DNA of 55,264 bases from a bacterium (GTDB taxonomy: Bacteria; Bacillota; Clostridia; Oscillospirales; Oscillospiraceae), in the NCBI GenBank assembly GCA_019424865.1, contig JAHYYS010000005.1, positions 1 to 55,264 of the forward strand. Reading direction: 5' to 3'. The position numbers and the translations under genes were made by a program. Below the pieces are notes generated by a model. The model ran no database searches, was not told the origin of the DNA, and was given only the letters and a program-made list of their open reading frames with translations. Each line of letters begins with the position of its first letter. Positions within the stretch are counted from its first letter, which is position 1. Shown here in pieces: positions 1 to 7,958 of this stretch.

Positions 1-800
1 TGGACGAGACCTTGCCCGGCGGCTGGCTGGGTCTGGCCGATGTGTACATCCGCCAGGGGGACTATGACAAGGCTCTGGAGACCCTGCGGGAGGGCCTGGA
101 CAAGACCGGCGGCGACCAGTCCATCGCGGATAAAATCGAGGAGATGGAGTCGGGCAATTTCTCCGACTCTGCCGGAAATATCCGGCGGATGAGCCGATAC
201 GATGGAAACAGGAACCTGCTGTACTATCTCACCTATACCTATGACGGCCAGGGCCGCGAGGCGTCGGTGACCTCGTTTGACGCCGGAGGGACCCAGCTGG
301 GCCATGTGGACCATGTCTATGACCAGGCGGGAAACCGGATCGTATACGGATATGCGCCGAACAGAAACGACGGCCATCTGATCGTGACGGAATATGAGTA
401 TGACGCGGCCGGGAACCGGACCAAACTGACCAACCATGCCTCCGATTCCCTGGACAGCGAGGTGGAGCGGTCTATCCAGTATACCTATGACGGGGAAGGA
501 AACAGAGTCAGAGAAGAATGGTACGACGGCCAGGGCAATCTTGAGCTGTATGAGACTTCCGTCTATGACGCGTCCGGGCTGGAGGTGAGAAACGAGCGCT
601 ATGATCCGGACGGGACACTGGAGTGCTATTGGAGCTATGAATATGACGGCCAGGGGAATAAAATCAGAACCGAACTCTATGGGGCTGACGGCGCCATGCT
701 AACATACTATATTTACAGCTATGACGATGCGGGCAACTGCCTGAGCCAGGAGTATTATGATGCCGACGGTACACTGATCTCTGTCACTACCTATGAATAA
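1..800 (+). CDS. TPR/YD-repeat protein, 5' end outside window
   Basis: The reading frame is open from base 3 and ends at TAA 798-800; the start lies upstream of the window. The first visible residues (DETLPGGWLGLADVYIRQGD) match the TPR region of the next gene almost exactly, so the missing part probably held a lipoprotein signal and further TPRs. The rest is a run of degenerate YD/RHS-like repeats of the type YxYDxxGNxxxxExYDxxG, at least seven units, with no toxin or peptidase domain. A TTG at base 12 is only an internal codon. The likely role is a surface-anchored beta-repeat binding protein; the ligand is unknown. In-frame YD sequence continues past the stop (see 801-986). Confidence 0.75.
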   Translation, partial: DETLPGGWLGLADVYIRQGDYDKALETLREGLDKTGGDQSIADKIEEMESGNFSDSAGNIRRMSRYDGNRNLLYYLTYTYDGQGREASVTSFDAGGTQLGHVDHVYDQAGNRIVYGYAPNRNDGHLIVTEYEYDAAGNRTKLTNHASDSLDSEVERSIQYTYDGEGNRVREEWYDGQGNLELYETSVYDASGLEVRNERYDPDGTLECYWSYEYDGQGNKIRTELYGADGAMLTYYIYSYDDAGNCLSQEYYDADGTLISVTTYE

Positions 801-986
801 TGAGGTTTGGCTGGGCCCTGTGCCTGCGGCGAGACCGGAAACCTGGCCGGCGCCGCGCGATATGGCGCGGACGGGACGCTGGAAGAGGATCAGATCAACC
901 GATATGACGACCAGGGAAACTACCTGGGCTACGATGAGTACGACGGATCGGGAAATTTGATTCGCTCCACCGTCAGCGAGGGCTGA
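801..986 (+). pseudogene. In-frame YD-repeat remnant after the stop codon
   Basis: Directly after the TAA of the preceding gene there is a second stop (TGA 801-803). The same frame then stays open to TGA 984-986 and encodes recognisable YD-repeat units (YGADGTLEEDQINRYDDQGN, then YLGYDEYDGSGN). No start codon or ribosome site of its own is apparent. I read this as the severed 3' end of the upstream gene, or a remnant of recombination between repeat-containing paralogues. A sequencing error creating the stops is possible but less likely, because two consecutive stop codons are present. Confidence 0.6.
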
Positions 987-1017
987 CCGGCACAAAAAGG
1001 AAAGAGGAGACAGAAAG

Positions 1018-2010
1018 ATGAAGCGAATTTGCAGCTGGCTGTTGACCCTGGCCCTGGTGCTTGGCCTGTGCGCCTGCGGGCAGAGCGCTCAGGCCAAGTG
1101 GCAGGAGCAGTACGACCTGGGTACGCGGTACTTATCCGAAGGAAACTATGAGGAGGCTATCATTGCCTTCACTGCCGCGATTGACATTGACCCCAAGCGG
1201 CCCGCGGGCTTTGTGGGCCGCGGCGACGCCTACGCCCTGTCCGGGGACACGGAGGACAACCTGTCCGCCGCCCAGGCGGACTATGAGGCCGCCATCGCTC
1301 TGGACGAGACCTTGCCCGGCGGCTGGCTGGGTCTGGCCGATGTGTACATCCGCCAAGGGGACTACGACAAGGCTCTGGAGACCCTGCGGGAGGCCCTGGA
1401 GAAAACGGGGAACGACCAGAGCATCGCCGACAAGCTGGCGGAAATGGAGAGCGGTACCTTTGCCGACTCCACAGGCAGAACCCGGCGCAGCAACCATTAT
1501 GAAAACGGTGAGCTGATGCAGTATTGGCTGTATGAGTACGACCAGGTGGGCAACAACATTCGCACAGTTTGCTATGACGCTTCCGGTGCGGTGAAAAATA
1601 CGGAGGAATCAGAGTTCGACGAAAGAGGAAATGAGATCCGCTGCGTTACTACACAGGCCGACAGCGGCATGCGCAGGGTGGAGACTTATACCTACGATGC
1701 CGCCGGACGCACAGTGCGGATTGATATAGAAAATCTATATAACGGGGAAGGACAGGACGATAGTCAGTATACTCTGATTACTTACGACGATACCGCTCGG
1801 ACAGAGACTCAGACGACATACGAACAGGATGGTACGCCGATATCAAAATTTGTGGTCGAGTATGATGCTGATGGAGTTCAACAGAGAGCGGATAGATATG
1901 CAGTGGATGACTCCGGAGCATTTTATCTGGAGTACTATGTGGAGTACATCTGGAATGAAGACGGCAGTTATGGAGGATATGAGCTGACACGAGTGGAGAA
2001 TACAGACTAA
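1018..2010 (+). CDS. TPR plus YD-repeat lipoprotein
   Basis: This 330-residue protein has a lipoprotein signal: basic MKR, a hydrophobic stretch and a lipobox ending at Cys20 (GLCAC). Residues about 27-130 form three TPR-like helical pairs (YLSEGNYEEAIIAFTAAIDI, then ADYEAAIALDE, then GDYDKALETL). Residues about 150-330 are YD/RHS-like repeats (YEYDQVGNNI, TYDAAGRTV). It is probably anchored on the outer face of the membrane and binds a partner through both repeat types. The start has a GAGGAG site seven to ten bases upstream. It is a close paralogue of the truncated gene before it and lies 13 bases before the kinase gene, so it is probably co-transcribed with it. Substrate unknown. Confidence 0.8.
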   Translation: MKRICSWLLTLALVLGLCACGQSAQAKWQEQYDLGTRYLSEGNYEEAIIAFTAAIDIDPKRPAGFVGRGDAYALSGDTEDNLSAAQADYEAAIALDETLPGGWLGLADVYIRQGDYDKALETLREALEKTGNDQSIADKLAEMESGTFADSTGRTRRSNHYENGELMQYWLYEYDQVGNNIRTVCYDASGAVKNTEESEFDERGNEIRCVTTQADSGMRRVETYTYDAAGRTVRIDIENLYNGEGQDDSQYTLITYDDTARTETQTTYEQDGTPISKFVVEYDADGVQQRADRYAVDDSGAFYLEYYVEYIWNEDGSYGGYELTRVENTD

Positions 2011-2023
2011 CCAGAATGAGAAA

Positions 2024-4027
2024 ATGGAGAACAACACCATGACAACAACCTTCAACGACACTTATGAAATTCGGTCTGTCATCGGCCGGGGCGGCATGTC
2101 CACGGTCTATCTGGCCGAGCACAAGCGCCTGCACACCCGCTGGGCGGTGAAGCAGGTGCGCAAGGAGCAGGGGACAAAATTTGACTTCCTGGCGGAATCC
2201 AACATCCTGAAAAAACTCCAGCACCCCATGCTGCCCCGCATCGTGGATATTTTCGAGGATGCGGAGAGCATCTACATTGTAGAGGACTTTGTAGAGGGCA
2301 TCACCCTGGAAAAGCTGCTGGAGGAGCAGGGGAGGGTGGACGAAGCCAGGGGCCTGGGCTGGTTCAAGGACCTGTGCTCCGTGCTGGGCTATCTCCACCG
2401 GCAGAAGCCCCACCCCATCATCTATCGGGACCTGAAGCCCTCCAACATCATGCTCCAGCCCGACGGGACGCTGAAGCTCATCGACTTCGGCATCGCCCGG
2501 GAGTATAAGCAGGAGTCCAGCGCCGACACCACCTACATCGGCACCAAGGGCTATGCCGCCCCCGAGCAGTTCGGTACCGCCCAGACCGACGAGCGCACCG
2601 ACATCTACTCCCTGGGGGTCACTATGTACCACCTGCTCACCGGGAAGAGCCCCTATCAGCCCCCTTACCAGTTCGTCCCGGCCCGGCAGCTGGTGCCCGG
2701 GCTGTCCGCCGGCACGGAGTACATTTTGGGCAAGTGCGTCCAGCCCGAGCCCGCCGACCGCTATCAGCATGTGCCGGAGCTGCTGGACGATCTGGAACAT
2801 ATCTACCGCTTTGACCAGGCGTGGCAGAAGTATGTGCGGGCCCGCCGGGGACGCCGGGTGCTGCTGGGGGTCATGCTGGCCGCCTCCGTCGCCCTGATGG
2901 CGGGGGGACTGCTGCTCCACCGGCAGGAGACCATCGCAGCCGAGGCCGCCATTGACCGGCAGTATGAGCAGCTGCTCTCCTCTCTGGATCCCTATTACCA
3001 GCAGGGAGACACCCAGGGGGCGCTGGCGGTCATCCAGCAGGCCCGGGAGCTGCGGCCGGAGCGGGCGGAGAGCTACCGCCAGGAGGCCTATGCCCTGTAT
3101 CTGGGCGGGCAGTATCAGGACTGCGTGGACTACGCCCAGGAGCTGCTGTCCGGCAGCCTGGCGGGGGACAGCGACCTGATGCTCATTCAGGCCTCGGCCT
3201 GTTTTGAACTGGCCGACTATGAGCAGGCGGCCCAGCTGTTCCAGCAGGGGGCCCAGGGCTCGGAGCTGAGCGTGGACCATCTGCGGGATTACGCCGTGTG
3301 TCTGGGCCGTCTGGGCGAGCTGGACCAGGCGCAGGCGGTGCTGGATCAGCTTGCCGGCCAGGGCGGCACGCCCGAGGCCACCCAGTATGTCAGCGGCGAG
3401 CTGGCCTACGCCCGGCAGGATTACGCCGCGGCAGAGACGGAGTTCCTCCAGGTGCTGGATCAGACCGATGACAGCGCCCTGATTCGCCGGTGCTATCTGT
3501 CTCTGGCGGAGACCTATCGGGACAGCGCCCAGTATGACAAGTCCATCCAGCTCATTCAGCAGGCCCTCTCCCGCACGGACCTGGGACAGGGAACACTGCA
3601 GAACAGCGTGTTCTATGAGATGCTGGGCGCGGCCTATTACAGCCGCGGCACCCTGGCCGGCGGCGGGGCGGAGGACCTGCGGAGGGCGGCCGAGAGCTTT
3701 GAACAGGTGATCGGCATGGGCGTGCAGAAGGAGTACCTGTACATCAACGCCTTCACCGCCTGGCAGTCCCTGGGAGAGTATGACCAGGCGGAGGCGGTGC
3801 TGGACCGGATGGAGCAGGCCTATCCCCAGCTCTATACCCCCCACGCCCTGCGGGCCACCCTGTACATTATGGAGGAGAACCAGAAGGACCAGACCAGCCG
3901 CAGCTATGCCGCGGCCTATGCCGAGTATGAGAAGGCCCTGGAGCTGGTGACCAGCCAGGACGAGACCAGCTATCTCCAGCAGCTGGAGGGCCTGATCCAG
4001 CAGCTGCGCGCCGGCGGCTGGCTGTAA
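2024..4027 (+). CDS. Membrane Ser/Thr protein kinase with extracellular TPRs
   Basis: A 667-residue Hanks-type kinase. The kinase domain (about residues 14-265) has the glycine loop GRGGMSTV (21-28), the ATP lysine K43, catalytic YRDLKPSN with D136 (Tyr replaces the usual His of HRD, common in Firmicute kinases), DFG at 154-156 and an APEQFG segment. A transmembrane helix follows at about 278-301. The remaining 360 residues contain TPR-like repeats (GDTQGALAVIQQARELRP, SLGEYDQAEAVLDRMEQ), predicted outside the cell. There are no PASTA domains, so this is not PrkC. ATG at 2039 is an alternative start with GGAG 10-11 bases upstream. Its neighbours suggest a signalling unit: TPR lipoproteins before it and a Thr-motif membrane protein after it. 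Confidence 0.9.
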   Translation: MENNTMTTTFNDTYEIRSVIGRGGMSTVYLAEHKRLHTRWAVKQVRKEQGTKFDFLAESNILKKLQHPMLPRIVDIFEDAESIYIVEDFVEGITLEKLLEEQGRVDEARGLGWFKDLCSVLGYLHRQKPHPIIYRDLKPSNIMLQPDGTLKLIDFGIAREYKQESSADTTYIGTKGYAAPEQFGTAQTDERTDIYSLGVTMYHLLTGKSPYQPPYQFVPARQLVPGLSAGTEYILGKCVQPEPADRYQHVPELLDDLEHIYRFDQAWQKYVRARRGRRVLLGVMLAASVALMAGGLLLHRQETIAAEAAIDRQYEQLLSSLDPYYQQGDTQGALAVIQQARELRPERAESYRQEAYALYLGGQYQDCVDYAQELLSGSLAGDSDLMLIQASACFELADYEQAAQLFQQGAQGSELSVDHLRDYAVCLGRLGELDQAQAVLDQLAGQGGTPEATQYVSGELAYARQDYAAAETEFLQVLDQTDDSALIRRCYLSLAETYRDSAQYDKSIQLIQQALSRTDLGQGTLQNSVFYEMLGAAYYSRGTLAGGGAEDLRRAAESFEQVIGMGVQKEYLYINAFTAWQSLGEYDQAEAVLDRMEQAYPQLYTPHALRATLYIMEENQKDQTSRSYAAAYAEYEKALELVTSQDETSYLQQLEGLIQQLRAGGWL

Positions 4028-4051
4028 TGCAGCGGAGAGGAGGAAGACAAG

Positions 4052-4399
4052 ATGGGTATGATGTTGTTTTATCTGGGGGCCGCGCTGCTGGCGCTGACCC
4101 TTGTCACAGCGGTGGTGTTCCGTGTGCGCCCCCTGCGCTATACGCCCTCCGGCTCCGGAGACCAGGGGACAGTCGGGGAGCACAGCCAGAGTGCCGCCGC
4201 AACCCAGCCCATGGAGCGGGCGGGTGAGACTGTACCGATGGACGCTCCGCCGGCTGAGGCGGCGCCCGCCGGCGCCACTGTCCCCATGGATCAGGAAATG
4301 GCCGGGGCCGCGGCGCCTCCCGCCGGTGCTACTGTCCCAATGGAGCAGACTCCGCATTCGGAATCAAGAGATGAAAAGGGAAGAACCTTGACAGAATAG
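4052..4399 (+). CDS. Small membrane protein with four T-x-P-M motifs
   Basis: A 115-residue protein with one transmembrane segment at about residues 5-23 and an Ala/Pro-rich cytoplasmic-type tail. The tail repeats the pattern T-[VQ]-P-M-[DE] at Thr51, Thr60, Thr76 and Thr94 (ATQPME, ETVPMD, ATVPMD, ATVPME). No family is recognised. Its position 24 bases after the kinase, with a GAGGAGG site, and the regularly spaced threonines suggest it is a substrate or docking partner of that kinase. A hydrophobic residue at +3 from Thr is a preference known for FHA domains that bind phosphothreonine. The function is inferred, not shown. Confidence 0.7.
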   Translation: MGMMLFYLGAALLALTLVTAVVFRVRPLRYTPSGSGDQGTVGEHSQSAAATQPMERAGETVPMDAPPAEAAPAGATVPMDQEMAGAAAPPAGATVPMEQTPHSESRDEKGRTLTE

Positions 4400-4421
4400 G
4401 GCGCGGTCAGAAGAAAAAATG

Positions 4422-4470
4422 AACCTGGGTTGGGGGATGTCTGAAGATCCTCCAACCCAGGTTTCTTTAT
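4422..4470. terminator. Strong, probably bidirectional terminator
   Basis: A 12-bp perfect inverted repeat (AACCTGGGTTGG ... CCAACCCAGGTT), with a further inner GAT/ATC pairing, is followed by TTTCTTT on the plus strand. It sits between the convergent kinase cluster and ppk1 and could end both transcripts. Confidence 0.85.
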
Positions 4471-4518
4471 AACTGTCCTATAAATAACTGACAAGCAAAA
4501 ATGGTTTACAGCAAAAGA

Positions 4519-6672
4519 CTATTTGTGAAAGTAGGATGCCAGCCGGTCCATCAGGGACTTCAGCGGGCCGTGGGACTCCCGGCGGGAGATGGCCAGCCCG
4601 GCGGCCCGGTCCGCTTCCTCCATGGCCTCTGCCATCAAGACGGCCTGACAGTCGACGGCCGGCTCCCCCTCCTGGCGGGGGACAGGGCGATACGTGCCGT
4701 CCGGCTCCAGCACTCTGGCCTTCACATTGTCCGCGCAGAACAGCTGGATATCGTGGTAAATCCGGCGGCGGATCTCCGGATCCAGGACGGGACAGGCGAT
4801 CTCCACCCGGCGCTGGGTGTTGCGGGTCATGATGTCCGCCGAGCCGATGTAAAGTTTGGCCTCCTCGCCCATACCGAACGCGAAGATACGGGGGTGCTCC
4901 AGAAAGCGCCCCACAATGGAGAACACGCGGATGTTGTCGGTCAGGCCGGGAATTCCCGGCCGCAGGCAGCAGATGCCCCGGACATTCATGGTGATGGATA
5001 CCCCGGCCTGACTGGCCTGGGCCAGCTTGTCGATGAGATCCCGATCCGTGACGGAATTCACCTTCATGAAAATGCGCGCCGGCATGCCTGCGCGGGCCTT
5101 GGCAATCTCCTGATCCATCAGCTCCATCAGGCGGGGCTTCAGGCTGTATGGGGCCACCAGAAGATGCTGATAGGTCCCCTCCAGGTTGGAGATGGACATG
5201 TTCTGGAAAAAGGCGGCGGCGTCCTCTCCTATGGCGGGATTGGCTGTCATCAGGGAGAAGTCCGTGTACAGCTTGGCCGTCTTTTCGTTGTAATTCCCGG
5301 TGCCGATCTGGGTGAGGTATTGAATCTGCCCCCGCTCCCGGCGGGTAATCAGGCAGATTTTGGAGTGTACCTTATATCGCTCAAATCCGTACTGGACGGT
5401 GCATCCGGCCTCCTCCAGGCGCTCGGCCCAGGCGATGTTGTTCTGCTCGTCAAAGCGGGCCCGCAGCTCCATCAGCACGGTGACGTCCTTGCCGTTTTCC
5501 GCTGCCGCGGCCAGATACTCGGCCAGCTTGGCTGTGGAGGCCAGGCGGTAAATGGTGATTTTGATGGACAGAACCGACGGGTCAAAGGCCGCCTCCTTCA
5601 CCAGCCGGAGGAAGGGCTCCATGGATTGATAGGGGTAGAACAGCAGTACGTCCCGGCTGAGGATCTGGGGAATCAGCTTTTCCTCCTTCACCAGAGCGGC
5701 GGGCCACTGGGGCGTGTATTTGGGATAGCACAGGGCGGACACGCTCTCCGGCGGCAGCTTTCCCTCCAGCGCATAGATGTAGCCCATCGCCAGGGGGCTT
5801 TTGCAGTGGAATACCTGTTCCCGGGGCAGATCCAGCCGCTGGCACAGATATTGCAGCAGCTCCTCGGAGGGGGTCCCCTGAATTTCCAGCCGCACATGGG
5901 CCAGCCGGGCCCGCTTTTTCAGCACCTTCAGCATGTGGGCCCGGAAGTCCTCGCCCACGTCGTAATCCTCGTCATCCGGGCTGATGTCGGCGTTCCGGGT
6001 TACGGAAATGACGTGCTTTTCCACCACCTCATAGGAGTCAAACAGCCGGCCGCAGTACTCCAGCACCACCTGCTCGGTGAGCAGATACCGCAGGCCGGGC
6101 TCCTCCAGGCGGTAAAACAGGGGGAGGGACTTGGGGATCGGCACCAGACCAAAGCAGCACTCCCCCTCCCGCCGGAGGAGGAGAATGACGTTAAGACTCT
6201 TGGTGGGGAGATGGGGGAAGGGGTGGTGGCCGTTGATCACCATGGGGGAGAGGACCGGGGCTACAAAGTCCCGGTACCAGTGCTCCACCTGTTTGCGCTC
6301 CTTGCTGTCCAGCTCATCGGGATGGAGGCTGCAGATATTGCAGGAGCGCAGGCGCTGCTCCAGGTTGGAGAAAATTTTGTCCCGGCGCTTATAGAGCGGG
6401 GGCACGGCCTGAAAGATGGCCTGCAGCTGTTCGGCAGGGGTGAGGCCGCTGCGGCTGTCCACGTGGCTCTGTTTGGACAGTGTCATGTCATAGATGGAGC
6501 CCACCCGGATCATAAAAAACTCATCCAGATTGCTGGTGAAGATGGAGACAAATTTCAGCCGCTCAAACAGAGGAACCTGCTCATCCTCCGCCTCCTCCAG
6601 TACCCGCTGGTCAAAACGCAGCCAAGACAGCTCCCGTTCCTGGGTGTATCGGGTGTCTACTGTAGTACTCAC
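4519..6672 (-). CDS. ppk1: Polyphosphate kinase
   Basis: PPK1 reversibly polymerises the gamma-phosphate of ATP into polyphosphate. The 717 residues cover the full family length, from the N-terminal four-helix domain (RELSWLRFDQRVLEEAED) to the C-terminal catalytic half. The two histidines needed for autophosphorylation are visible at H436 (YKVHSK) and H593 (RFLEHPR), almost the same numbers as in the E. coli enzyme (H435 and H592). IGTGNYNEKTAKLYTD and SADIMTRN are also family signatures. The start is GTG, which overlaps the ppx stop as GTGA (6669-6672), indicating translational coupling in a ppx-ppk1 operon. Confidence 0.97.
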   Translation of the reverse strand: MSTTVDTRYTQERELSWLRFDQRVLEEAEDEQVPLFERLKFVSIFTSNLDEFFMIRVGSIYDMTLSKQSHVDSRSGLTPAEQLQAIFQAVPPLYKRRDKIFSNLEQRLRSCNICSLHPDELDSKERKQVEHWYRDFVAPVLSPMVINGHHPFPHLPTKSLNVILLLRREGECCFGLVPIPKSLPLFYRLEEPGLRYLLTEQVVLEYCGRLFDSYEVVEKHVISVTRNADISPDDEDYDVGEDFRAHMLKVLKKRARLAHVRLEIQGTPSEELLQYLCQRLDLPREQVFHCKSPLAMGYIYALEGKLPPESVSALCYPKYTPQWPAALVKEEKLIPQILSRDVLLFYPYQSMEPFLRLVKEAAFDPSVLSIKITIYRLASTAKLAEYLAAAAENGKDVTVLMELRARFDEQNNIAWAERLEEAGCTVQYGFERYKVHSKICLITRRERGQIQYLTQIGTGNYNEKTAKLYTDFSLMTANPAIGEDAAAFFQNMSISNLEGTYQHLLVAPYSLKPRLMELMDQEIAKARAGMPARIFMKVNSVTDRDLIDKLAQASQAGVSITMNVRGICCLRPGIPGLTDNIRVFSIVGRFLEHPRIFAFGMGEEAKLYIGSADIMTRNTQRRVEIACPVLDPEIRRRIYHDIQLFCADNVKARVLEPDGTYRPVPRQEGEPAVDCQAVLMAEAMEEADRAAGLAISRRESHGPLKSLMDRLASYFHK

Positions 6673-7577
6673 TGCGTATTCCCTCCCAGCACACGATCCA
6701 GCAGATAGCCCTCCCGAACGCCAGTGGCACTGACCGAGATGGTTTCTACCTCATAAACGTCAAGGACCGTTTTCAGGATGGCCAGTCCGGGCAGCACAGT
6801 GTGGACGCGGTCGGGGACAATTTCCAGAATCTGATGGAGAGTAGCTTGATTGCACTTTTTCAGATCCTTGTACAGCGCCCGGATTTCACCGGCCGGAATC
6901 AGGCGGTTGCCGGGGTCGGCCTTTGCTCTGTGGTTGCACAGCTTGGCGGCGGCCCGAATGGTGCCGCCCACGCCCGTCAGGTGGGAGCAGGTCAGGCCGG
7001 CCGTTTTGGCACGCCCGATTTCGTGGCGGATTTGGGCTCTCAGGGCGCGGCGCTCCTGGTGGGTGGGGAACAGACCGGAAACATAATTGGCATAGAGGGA
7101 AAGTGAGCCGATAGGAAGGCTGCACTGGGATGAAATTACCCCGTCGCGATAGGCTACCAGCTCGGTAGAGCCGCCGCCGATGTCAGCCAGCAGTCCGGAG
7201 GCGGGGGTATTCCCGCCTGCGAGTGCGCCGAGGAAGGAGTAGTTGGCCTCCTGAGCGCCGGAAAGTACGTCCACCTGGATACCTGTGGCTACCCGGATGG
7301 TGTCCACTGCCTCCTCAGTGTTGGAGATATTGCGCAGGGGGGCTGTGCCGAACACATGGAACTCTTGAATACCCAGGTTGTTTAAAATTTCCCGGAAGCC
7401 GGACAGAACCCGGCAGGCTACCCAGATGCCGCCCTCGGACATGGCGCCGCGGCGGATATAGCTGGCCAGGCCGGCCATCTCTTTTTTATTCATCAACAGC
7501 TTAAAGTGTTTGCCCTCGCAGTGATAAATGGAAAGGCGGATGGTGTTGGAGCCAACATCCACAACGCCGCATTTCAT
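6669..7577 (-). CDS. ppx: Ppx/GppA-family exopolyphosphatase
   Basis: A 302-residue member of the Ppx/GppA phosphatase family, of the short two-domain form without the C-terminal HD domains. The ASKHA phosphate-binding loops are present: DVGSNTIRLSIY near the N terminus and DIGGGSTEL in the middle, with the catalytic-glutamate region SGAQEANYSFLGAL. It should hydrolyse terminal phosphates of polyphosphate, or possibly pppGpp; the operon with ppk1 favours polyphosphate. The ATG has a GAGGTG site. It is the first gene of the operon and ends by overlapping ppk1 by four bases. Confidence 0.93.
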   Translation of the reverse strand: MKCGVVDVGSNTIRLSIYHCEGKHFKLLMNKKEMAGLASYIRRGAMSEGGIWVACRVLSGFREILNNLGIQEFHVFGTAPLRNISNTEEAVDTIRVATGIQVDVLSGAQEANYSFLGALAGGNTPASGLLADIGGGSTELVAYRDGVISSQCSLPIGSLSLYANYVSGLFPTHQERRALRAQIRHEIGRAKTAGLTCSHLTGVGGTIRAAAKLCNHRAKADPGNRLIPAGEIRALYKDLKKCNQATLHQILEIVPDRVHTVLPGLAILKTVLDVYEVETISVSATGVREGYLLDRVLGGNTQ

Positions 7578-7785
7578 AAAAACACCTCGCTTATTTTTTA
7601 TGGGGAAAAGGCTGCGCTGTTTAGCGTTTCCCGTCGGAGAAGAAAATTTTCCTCAAGATGGAATGCGCCGCGCATATTTCAACAACCTTAGTATAAACGA
7701 CAAGAAAATAAACTGCTATCCCGGACAGGTTAAAGGAATGTAAAATTTTTGTTAGAAGGGGAGCGGAGGCTTCAAAAATTCCGAT

Positions 7786-7892
7786 CACGAAAGACAGTCC
7801 GACTTTTCGCAAGAAATTGAGGACTGTCTTTCGTGCAGCTCTTCTCAAAAAAGCGGCTTGTCAATTTCAACCAATTGGCAAGCCGCTTTTTT
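7786..7892 (+). repeat. Structured repeat, copy 1 (modules B and C)
   Basis: The gene-free stretch 7578-7958 holds this element and the next hairpin; I see no gene in it. Module B (7786-7838, 53 bases) starts CACGAAA and ends TTTCGTGCAG. Its outer stem pairs ACGAAAGACAGTCC with GGACTGTCTTTCGT around a loop ending AAGAAATTGA. After CTCTTCTC comes module C (7847-7892), a hairpin with an 11-bp AAAGCGGCTTG/CAAGCCGCTTT stem and a T-run. Both modules recur at 14519-14638 and 55092-55206. Confidence 0.75.
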
Positions 7893-7901
7893 GACAGCCT
7901 C

Positions 7902-7939
7902 AAGGGGCGTACTGCTTTCGCAAAAGCAGTACGCCCCTT
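7902..7939. terminator. Long hairpin terminator downstream of lysR
   Basis: AAGGGGCGTACTGCTTT (7902-7918) pairs perfectly with 7923-7939 around a tight loop. It lies 20 bases beyond the stop of the minus-strand LysR gene and may terminate it; the U-tract on that strand is weak. Confidence 0.6.
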
Positions 7940-7958
7940 GTTCGACAGCCATGCTTGT

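Noticed and set aside
4027..4227. Alternative plus-strand frame starting at the kinase stop
   Set aside because: It overlaps the 4052-4399 gene out of frame. The latter has a ribosome site, a membrane helix and regular motifs, and this frame has none.
1778..4357. Long minus-strand open frame opposite the kinase gene
   Set aside because: It is a codon-bias shadow: composition is rich in Leu/Gly/His/Gln with no domain, and the plus-strand kinase and its neighbour explain the region fully. Similar shadows opposite ppk1 (4501-6708), the ABC genes, the HD-GYP gene (34477-36675) and murD/M42 (44517-47297) were left out for the same reason.
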